Part shown: piece after piece, positions 15,285 through 21,530 of the stretch | Position numbering within the stretch: the stretch's first letter is position 1 | How the letters are laid out: each line of letters starts with the position of its first letter | Assembly: GCA_018985235.1 (NCBI GenBank) | Contig: JADGIG010000092.1 | Span: 1-21,530, forward strand | Source of the DNA: Sanchytrium tribonematis | Lineage: Eukaryota > Sanchytriomycota > Sanchytriomycetes > Sanchytriales > Sanchytriaceae | Direction of reading: 5' to 3' | DNA length: 21,530 bases | Translations under genes and position numbers: made by a program | The notes under the pieces: generated by a model | Told to the model about the DNA's origin: nothing | The model's database searches: none | What the model saw: the letters and a program-made list of their open reading frames with translations, nothing else

Positions 15285-17236
15285 ACCAAATTTTTTGGAA
15301 CGGACCGAAAATTACAATTTACAAGAATTTAGAAGTATAAAACAGGAATACACAGATCGAATGAACGGTTACAAATTAGTTGTAAATGGGACGGCGAAGG
15401 AAAATATTGAATCTGATGTTGCTGATAAATCTTTTGTTTCTTTAAACAACGACACTCTGGACTTGCCTGATGTCAAGAGTAGTCCAACTCATCATCAATT
15501 TCAAAGCATTCAAGTTCAAACCTCGTTCATAAATGCAATGGAACCAAAATCTCCTATGCAATTTTTTAATCAATCTGATATATACCTAGAAGCCGAAGTC
15601 AGTGTATTGTTAGAAAAAGAAAAACAAGCTACCGATCTAGGACCAGGTATGGAAGACAATATTTTATCAGAGGGTGAAGATTTAATTACCGAATTGGAAA
15701 AAAGATCTGAAAGTTCATTTTCGCCTGCAAAAATAGAGCCAGATCTTGTCAGTGAACCAAAACAAACTGAAATTCAAAAGGAATCCAGATTTGGTGAGGT
15801 TCTTAATATCGAAAAAACACCCATTTCAGATAGAAAAGATAGCGCTTCTTCTATAGGTCCATTTAAGTCAGAAATTTTAAACAAAATCGCAATTAAATTA
15901 GATGCTGCGACTATAAAAAGTGGAATGACTTCTTCTCCTCCTAAATCTGAAGAAGCAAGTTTCGCAGATTCAATGAAAGACTATTTGTTCGAGCTTAAGA
16001 GGCTAGTAGAATTTAATCAAGATTTGATGAACAAGCCATATTCAAATATACATCCAGTCTCAACCCCTAAGATAGTGGAATATTCAACTAGCGATATTGA
16101 TGACATTGAGTCGCCCATTCCAAAGCGAAGACAGAAAAAGGTCACCCCGAAACAAAAGAAAAGAGTTGCACTTTCTCCTAAATCATCTACCAAAAAGCAA
16201 AAAGTAATACACCTGGAAGAAAATATAGCCCACAATACCCCACTACCAGATCCAGCTTTGGAGTTTTCAGACAGAAACAGTTTAGATGAGGAAATAGCGC
16301 AACTTTTAGAGGAACCCGACCAGATAAGTAATGTTGTTGCAAAAAGTTCAGCAAATGTTCCTGAAAAATCGGTCACTTTTCCCAATGAGGAGATAATACC
16401 CACACGCGAGTTTTCAGAAAACAAAATTTTGGTCAACCCGCAACTGGAATCTTTCCAAGCTGTTGATCCTATTGATGATTTTTTAGACAACCCACTAGCG
16501 GAATCATATCAAGATGCTAAGCCTATAGACGATTTTGATGAGTATCCAGAAAATGCTCAAATGAAAACTCCTCAATCGAAACGTGGAAAAAGCTTAACTA
16601 CGAAAAGGAGAAAAATTGCTAACAGGGAGCCTAATGAACCCTCCAAACATGGAACGAGGAATAGAAAGAAAAAACTTAGAAAATCATTTATAGATAACGA
16701 ATGGGTCGATGCAGACAATGTGACTCCTAAACAGATGAACGTGGTTCAAAATATGGGTGATGGTGAATATGTAGTGGTAGAAGAAATCGAGAAAACAATC
16801 AATGGGGTGTATAGGAATCAGCATTCTGCTCCTAAAAAACCAAGAAAATCATCTTTGCAAAAGAAAACCGCTGAAATAATACCATTTAAAGTAGCACCAG
16901 CAATTTGTAAAAAGCCCACGGCTTCTCAAGTAAAAGAGGCTGTCAAAAATTCCGAGATCCAAGTATTCATTGACTTAAAGGAGCAGGACAACTTTCATAT
17001 TGGGTACATCGGCTTAACCAAAGGCACGGAGTTCGAGGGTAAAGAGATCGGAAACGCTGCCTATATAGTGGCCAGTGGAAAAGTACATTTTAAAAGTGAA
17101 GAAACAGATATTCTTGCAAAACAAAAGGACTCTTTCATGGTACAAAAAGGTAATTTTGATTCATAAAGGAAAAGAGTTTTCAATGGTTTGTCATAGTCCA
17201 GTCTGCATTTTGCAGGTTCGGATAATTTATGATTAG
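15244..17236 (+). CDS. CENPC: CENP-C/Mif2-like centromere protein, two exons
   Basis: The coding sequence is join(15244..17149,17169..17236), 657 residues. CENP-C links centromeric nucleosomes to the outer kinetochore. Most of the protein is polar and disordered, with several basic patches (for example PIPKRRQKKVTPKQKKR). A candidate CENP-C motif lies near 470-489 (HGTRNRKKKLRKSFIDNEWV), with Arg and Trp residues where the nucleosome-binding motif has them. The C-terminus is a Mif2-type cupin fold (about 575-655): GYIGLTKGTEFEGKE, then YIVASGKVHF, then KDSFMVQKG. After splicing it continues KEFSMVCHSPVCILQVRII, the expected last strands of the dimerisation domain. The unspliced frame breaks inside this strand. 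The stop is TAG, followed by AATAAA at 17245-17250. The motif call is the weaker part; the cupin plus overall architecture is the stronger. Confidence 0.8.
17150..17168 (+). other. 19-nt intron in CENP-C
   Basis: The sequence is GTAATTTTGATTCATAAAG, phase 1 inside Gly636. T-C-A-T occupies positions 12-15. The acceptor is AAG, less usual than the YAG of the other four. Removal restores the cupin C-terminus. Confidence 0.82.
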
Positions 17237-17364
17237 TTCTTATGAATAAAAGTATTTGTTATATTTAAGACTAACGCCTAGCAAAAGTAGCCGGAGTGTA
17301 AATTTTTTATTATTATTCTTGCAACATTTTTTAAACGGCAAATATCAAACTCGCCCAATTAGCC

Positions 17365-19371
17365 ATGCTCTTATTTATCCTACTAACATTATGGGGCATT
17401 ATACATCTACTTCAAAGAAGCAAGCTTCATGCGGTTATAGATGTGAATCTATATCTAAAGATAATTTTAAATACAATGATATTTATCATGACAATAATTT
17501 TTACATTTGTTGACAATCAATTCGTGTTTGAGGCTATATTTCATTTATTGTTGTGTTTTATTATATACAAGGATCACCTTTACACAGAATGTAGTTCCTT
17601 TGTACTATTATATTTGCCAGTCAGGTTTTTGCTTATTGATTTTCATAATCTTTTGTTGTCGTTGATACCTTTACCATTTGTGATTTTAATTTGCATATTG
17701 GAGTACAAAAAGCATGTTAACCGAAGCAAGCCAATTATATATCAGAGTTTGATTTTTTTAGACGAAACATTCTCATTTAAATCCAGGTCGTTCAATCAAA
17801 ATTGGATGATAGAGGGAAGAGACCCTAGCCTTTTTTGCGCTCTATATTTTTCAATTGAAGGCACCATTAAGTGGACGCTATTCTCCAAGATCATTGAAAT
17901 TGTGAGTATCTTCACAATGTTAATTTGTTTTAAATATTTTCTGATGTATAGAAACTACTTTTATGTTTATTATAGCTCTATTCTTCTATTTCTTTTTACG
18001 TTTTCTTCAAAATGGGCTCGATCTTTCGAAGACAAATGTAATTTAGATATCTGGGGCTACGTTAGTCAAGCAATTTTACAAAAGTCTCTTGTTGTTAATC
18101 AAAAGTATTTTTACACCAAAGTTCATGTTCCTTGGTCTCAGCTAATTAGTCTTCTTAGCACCATTATGGCCACGATCATGTTAATACAGTTAGATCAATT
18201 GCATTTTTTTATTCTCCCGATCTTACTCTTATGTCTTATATATCCAGCATTTAAATTTATCACAGTATTTCAAAGTTTGCTTATAGCGCCATGGTGCCTT
18301 TATGTTGATAATCATATGTATATATCGATTCTTGTATTATTTGTTGCAATAATTGAATTAAACAGATTTCTCGAATTTGTTGCCTCGCTATCAGAATTTT
18401 ATAAATCGTGCAGAGATCTGAAGAATTTTCTAATGCTGCCTCCCGTTGCTCTCTCGATTGAATACACTACTCCAGTCAACCAAGATGAAATTGGTAGCGT
18501 TAGTTTGAATAATATTGTTATTCATAGAGGAACTGAAGTAAGTCTTATCAAAAAGAACTTGTCGAGCATCAAGGTAGGTGGCAAAATTGCTTTTCTCTCG
18601 AAAAAACCATTCATTGTAAACGCATCCGTCCGGAAAAACATCTTGTTTTTTCAATCTTTTGACAAGAGAAAATATTTTGAGGTCCTTTATTTTACTGGAC
18701 TTTATGAAGCACTAAAAGAAACCCGATATAAAGACCTGACTCTTGTCAATCCTTTAACAAATCTGAGCTTGCTGAAGAAAATACAGTTCGCGCGATTCTT
18801 TTACAGTCAACCCGATATTCAAGTGTTTGAGTCGTCTGAAGATTTTTTCAAGATCAAATTATTAAGCAGCCATTTCAACTGTTCTGGCGTAACAAGAATA
18901 GTGGTCCCTGATTGCAATAATTCCACGCCAATTTTCAGGAAAACCTCTGTTCAGCAGAATCAAACCATAGGAATCTCGATAGTATTTCAGTACATATTTA
19001 TCCTTTCTGGCTTATGTAACATTTTAAATCCTTTGTTATTTCTTATATATATACCAGTTGTTGCATTTGTCTGTAGCATATATTCAGCGATTAACTTTAC
19101 CCAAGTTGAAACCAACGAAGACCTTGATTCCTATTACAACCATGTAATCGATGGATTTTGGACAGTTAAGGCTTACTCCAAAGAAAACCACTTCATAGCA
19201 GAATTTGAAAAGCGTATTAATGACCATTTTAAGTCTTTCTTTAAACAATTAATGCACAAACAGAGACTTGAAACTGCACTGGAAGTGGCTGTGTCGATTT
19301 GTTTAGTATTGACCATAACTTGCTCTCCAGTTATTGCATGTGCCATAATTGTATTCAGTATCATTAAATAA
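17365..19371 (+). CDS. Degenerate ABCC-type membrane protein without a functional nucleotide-binding domain
   Basis: This 668-residue polytopic protein is built like a shrunken ABCC/MRP transporter. Residues 1-115 are hydrophobic segments resembling TMD0. Residues 150-345 resemble TMD1 (GYVSQAILQKSLVVNQKYF matches the first intracellular loop). Residues about 376-505 are a remnant NBD1. KIAFLSKKPFIVNASVRKN (407-425) corresponds to the ABCC stretch IAYVPQxxWIxNaTVrdN. FDKRKYFEVLYFTGLYEAL (432-450) matches the following helix. LSLLKKIQFARFFYSQPDIQ (467-486) stands where LSGGQ and Walker B should be. Walker A is missing outright, the signature is lost, and Walker B reads VFESSED. Residues 530-668 resemble part of TMD2 (LDSYYNHVIDGFWTVKAYSKE), after which the gene ends. 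No NBD2 fits in the 27 nt before the next gene. An uninterrupted 668-codon frame argues against an ordinary pseudogene. Confidence 0.75.
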   Translation: MLLFILLTLWGIIHLLQRSKLHAVIDVNLYLKIILNTMIFIMTIIFTFVDNQFVFEAIFHLLLCFIIYKDHLYTECSSFVLLYLPVRFLLIDFHNLLLSLIPLPFVILICILEYKKHVNRSKPIIYQSLIFLDETFSFKSRSFNQNWMIEGRDPSLFCALYFSIEGTIKWTLFSKIIEIVSIFTMLICFKYFLMYRNYFYVYYSSILLFLFTFSSKWARSFEDKCNLDIWGYVSQAILQKSLVVNQKYFYTKVHVPWSQLISLLSTIMATIMLIQLDQLHFFILPILLLCLIYPAFKFITVFQSLLIAPWCLYVDNHMYISILVLFVAIIELNRFLEFVASLSEFYKSCRDLKNFLMLPPVALSIEYTTPVNQDEIGSVSLNNIVIHRGTEVSLIKKNLSSIKVGGKIAFLSKKPFIVNASVRKNILFFQSFDKRKYFEVLYFTGLYEALKETRYKDLTLVNPLTNLSLLKKIQFARFFYSQPDIQVFESSEDFFKIKLLSSHFNCSGVTRIVVPDCNNSTPIFRKTSVQQNQTIGISIVFQYIFILSGLCNILNPLLFLIYIPVVAFVCSIYSAINFTQVETNEDLDSYYNHVIDGFWTVKAYSKENHFIAEFEKRINDHFKSFFKQLMHKQRLETALEVAVSICLVLTITCSPVIACAIIVFSIIK

Positions 19372-19372
19372 A
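19367..19372 (+). promoter_or_regulatory. AATAAA hexamer overlapping the ABCC-like stop
   Basis: The TAA stop at 19369-19371 lies inside AATAAA. Only 27 nt separate this stop from the next ATG. Confidence 0.45.
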
Positions 19373-19398
19373 TTGTTTTTTGAAACTTTTGCAACAAA

Positions 19399-21318
19399 AT
19401 GCGTCGTTTACAGAAAATTCTTATCGCAAATCGTGGTGAAATAGCGTGCCGTATTTCCAGAACCGCGAAACTTATGGGAATTGACACTTATTCCGTTTAT
19501 ACAGATCCTGATAAAAACTCACAGCATGTTATTAATAGTGACTTTGCAATCCCTTTGGCTAATACCACTGATTATTTGAATCAATCCCTAATAGTCGATA
19601 TTTGCAAGAAGTATAACATAGATGGAGTGCACCCAGGCTATGGTTTTTTAAGTGAAAATGCGAATTTCGCTAAAATGTTGACCGAAAACAAAATCAATTG
19701 GATAGGACCTCCATCGACTGCTATCGCTAAGATGGGCAATAAAGCAGTAGCAAAAGACATTATGCTGAAAGCTGGAGTACGATGCACGCCAGGTTATTTT
19801 GGGGATAATCAAGATAGTGAGTTTCTTTTGAAAGAAGCAAAAAAAATTAAATTTCCTGTTCTCATAAAACCTGTCAACGGTGGAGGTGGAAAAGGCATGA
19901 GAATAGTTGAAAAAGAAGGAGAATTTTTAGAATTACTTTCCAGTTGTCAAAGAGAAGCTAAGGCAAGTTTTGGAAATGATCAGGTTCTTCTCGAAAAATA
20001 CATCACCCAGCCAAGACATATAGAAGTTCAAGTCTTTGCCGATAAGCATGGCAATTGTGTACATTTATTCGAAAGAGATTGCAGTGTACAACGGAGACAC
20101 CAAAAAATTATTGAAGAAGCCCCTGCACCGCATTTGACTTGGAAAATTCGTGAAGAACTTGGTCAAACAGCGATTCGCGCAGCAAAAGCTGTCAACTATG
20201 TCGGAGCTGGAACGGTAGAATTTATTTTCGATACGGAGACAAATGAGTATTACTTTATGGAGATGAATTGCAGGTTGCAAGTTGAGCATTGTGTCACTGA
20301 AATGATTACTAAGCAAGATCTTGTGGAATGGCAATTTAGAATCGCAAATGGCGAAAAACTTCCATTGACACAAGATCAAATTAAAATACATGGACATGCA
20401 ATGGAATCTAGAATTTACGCTGAAAATACTTTTCAGAATTTCATGCCTGATTCCGGCAAAATAACTTATTTGCGACATCCAGAAAATGCCAGGGTTGAAT
20501 CACACGTAAAGCAGGGGGATGAAATCTCAATATTTTACGATCCAATGATTAGTAAGTTGATCGTGGAGGGCAAGAATAGAATGGAATGTATGCAAAATAT
20601 GAGCAATGCTTTGAAAAATTACCATATTGTTGGTGTCCACACAAATATAGAATTATTGAAGCAGCTTTGCAAATCTCCTGCATTTCAATCAGCTAAAGAA
20701 ATGGACACCAACTTTTTAGCCAAAAATCCAACAGTTCTCGAACCACCTTATACCAAAAGATCGGCTGAAGTCGCTGCTTTATCGCTCATTCTTAAGCAGC
20801 TTGACAAAAATGCTTATTATATAAGCAGAAATATTGACGTCAAACTACATTCCAAAACTCTCGACAAGACTCCAGAATTTAAATTATCTATTAAAATAGA
20901 GAACGGCCACAGTCGAGTCTCAGTTAATGGTCATGATTACGGACTTTGCGAAATTAAATCGATCCGAAATGATTTATTTGCTGTGAGTCACTCCACTGGT
21001 CTCGAAACTATTGAAATAGTTGGCAATAATGTTATCTTTAAGAACGGTGAGATTTATCAATTTGAATATCAGACAAATTATGAATCCGAAGATAATCAGG
21101 TCAAAGTCAATCTTGTCAAGGCCCCCATGCCAAGCAAGATTATCAAATTACTAGTTAAATCTGGGGATGAGGTAGATGTAGGACAATCACTGATCGTAAT
21201 TGAAGCTATGAAAATGGAGCATGTTATTAAAAGTACTTTGAAAGGCAGCATAAAGAAAGTGAATTGCGAGGTTGCTGAAATGGTGACTGACAAAAAGGTC
21301 TTGATCGAATTAGAATAA
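19399..21318 (+). CDS. MCCC1: Methylcrotonoyl-CoA carboxylase alpha (biotin carboxylase/carrier) subunit
   Basis: This biotin-dependent enzyme subunit acts in leucine catabolism, normally in the mitochondrial matrix. It has 639 residues. The biotin carboxylase domain runs from KILIANRGEIACR (6-18) through HPGYGFLSEN (78-87), the ATP-grasp loop GGGGKGM (161-167) and catalytic E288, N290 and R292. The C-terminal carrier domain has APMPSKI and the biotinylation motif EAMKMEH with Lys605. LVEW after the VTEMIT block and the GHAMESRIYAE wording favour the MCC alpha branch over propionyl- or pyruvate carboxylase. Two positions are unusual: the consensus MNTRLQVEHPVTE reads MNCRLQVEHCVTE, with Cys at 291 and 298. 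The conserved domain begins about five residues after Met1, so there is essentially no mitochondrial presequence. No intron is seen. Confidence 0.92.
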   Translation: MRRLQKILIANRGEIACRISRTAKLMGIDTYSVYTDPDKNSQHVINSDFAIPLANTTDYLNQSLIVDICKKYNIDGVHPGYGFLSENANFAKMLTENKINWIGPPSTAIAKMGNKAVAKDIMLKAGVRCTPGYFGDNQDSEFLLKEAKKIKFPVLIKPVNGGGGKGMRIVEKEGEFLELLSSCQREAKASFGNDQVLLEKYITQPRHIEVQVFADKHGNCVHLFERDCSVQRRHQKIIEEAPAPHLTWKIREELGQTAIRAAKAVNYVGAGTVEFIFDTETNEYYFMEMNCRLQVEHCVTEMITKQDLVEWQFRIANGEKLPLTQDQIKIHGHAMESRIYAENTFQNFMPDSGKITYLRHPENARVESHVKQGDEISIFYDPMISKLIVEGKNRMECMQNMSNALKNYHIVGVHTNIELLKQLCKSPAFQSAKEMDTNFLAKNPTVLEPPYTKRSAEVAALSLILKQLDKNAYYISRNIDVKLHSKTLDKTPEFKLSIKIENGHSRVSVNGHDYGLCEIKSIRNDLFAVSHSTGLETIEIVGNNVIFKNGEIYQFEYQTNYESEDNQVKVNLVKAPMPSKIIKLLVKSGDEVDVGQSLIVIEAMKMEHVIKSTLKGSIKKVNCEVAEMVTDKKVLIELE

Positions 21319-21319
21319 A
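21314..21319 (+). promoter_or_regulatory. AATAAA hexamer overlapping the MCCC1 stop
   Basis: The codons GAA TAA followed by A place the stop inside AATAAA. This is a candidate polyadenylation signal. Confidence 0.45.
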
Positions 21320-21376
21320 TTTTTACGCATCGAGAGTATTTTATGAAGTTTTACAATCTGAAACAAGCTTTCAAAA

Positions 21377-21530
21377 ATGCTAAGTCGACTTTTGAAAATT
21401 TCTCACAACACGATTCATCAATTACTATACAATATAGGGAGTAAGAATGAAGCTGAATGGTATTTAAATCACTTTAGTAGTGCGGATCAATTTGCGGTCA
21501 TTAAAGTTGGAGGAGGTGTTCTTGAGCAAA
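21377..21530 (+). CDS. Acetylglutamate kinase, N-terminal part (runs off the right edge)
   Basis: The frame opens at ATG 21377 and is open for 51 codons to the window end. The start MLSRLLKISHNTIHQLL has the basic, amphipathic look of a mitochondrial presequence. It continues LYNIGSKNEAEWYLNHFSS and QFAVIKVGGGVLEQ. This corresponds to the start of the kinase domain in the fungal Arg5,6 type (GSKREVEQYL, then FAVIKVGGA), the second step of arginine (ornithine) synthesis. Whether the protein also carries an acetylglutamyl-phosphate reductase domain, as in fungal Arg5,6, cannot be seen. It begins 58 nt after MCCC1 on the same strand. Confidence 0.8.
   Translation, partial: MLSRLLKISHNTIHQLLYNIGSKNEAEWYLNHFSSADQFAVIKVGGGVLEQ

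Noticed and set aside
17256-17513. An open frame overlapping the start of the ABCC-like gene
   Set aside because: It begins without an ATG, overlaps a clearly hydrophobic membrane-protein frame and shows no family features.

Overview
The window looks like a gene-dense, AT-rich nuclear segment from a eukaryotic microbe. It holds sixteen confidently or tentatively called protein genes in 21.5 kb, on both strands. Intergenic gaps are often only 2 to 60 bases. There are no rRNA or tRNA genes, mobile elements or CRISPR arrays that I can support. The gene mix suggests a unicellular opisthokont, perhaps an early-diverging fungus or fungal relative: a Kex1-type carboxypeptidase, a fungal-style acetylglutamate kinase, a DnaJ-X type co-chaperone, CENP-C/Mif2, Scc2/NIPBL, and a germinal-centre kinase with a CNH domain. 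I cannot place it more precisely from sequence alone. The standard genetic code fits, with TAA, TAG and TGA all used as stops.

The main result is that five genes are each interrupted by a spliceosomal-type intron of exactly 19 nt. Each was found because the open frame breaks where the protein family continues. Removing 19 nt restores both frame and family-conserved sequence in PFKFB, the GCK/CNH kinase, SCC2, an alpha/beta hydrolase and CENP-C. All five fit G-T-A-W-T-T at the 5' end and A-G at the 3' end. All have T-Y-A-Y at intron positions 12 to 15, which would put a branch-point-like A at position 14, five bases before the intron end. Four of the five lie in the last fifth of the coding sequence. 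Without these introns, automatic annotation would truncate every one of these proteins.

Layout. 1-464: noncoding, with several hairpins and a T7 run; possibly a small RNA gene and the edge of a leftward gene. 465-842: small Cys-rich membrane-associated protein (+). 852-2190: PFKFB (-). 2272-2955: bacterial-type queuosine precursor transporter (-), a likely horizontal acquisition. 3125-5363: GCK-type kinase with CNH domain (+). 5416-6060: two-SH3 adaptor (+). 6120-7571: Kex1-type carboxypeptidase (+). 7639-8121: ankyrin protein (+). 8127-9251: DnaJ protein with zinc ribbon (-). 9634-9906: unknown 90-aa protein (+). 10147-13219: SCC2 cohesin loader (+). 13222-13836: unknown helical protein (-). 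13855-15088: alpha/beta hydrolase (-). 15244-17236: CENP-C (+). 17365-19371: degenerate ABCC-like membrane protein lacking a working ATPase (+). 19399-21318: methylcrotonoyl-CoA carboxylase alpha (+). 21377-end: start of acetylglutamate kinase (+).

Together the genes cover glycolytic control, signalling, secretory-pathway proteolysis, chromosome segregation (SCC2 and CENP-C about 2 kb apart), leucine breakdown and arginine synthesis. The last two imply a metabolically competent mitochondrion. Polyadenylation-type AATAAA hexamers often overlap the stop codon itself, which fits the extreme compaction.
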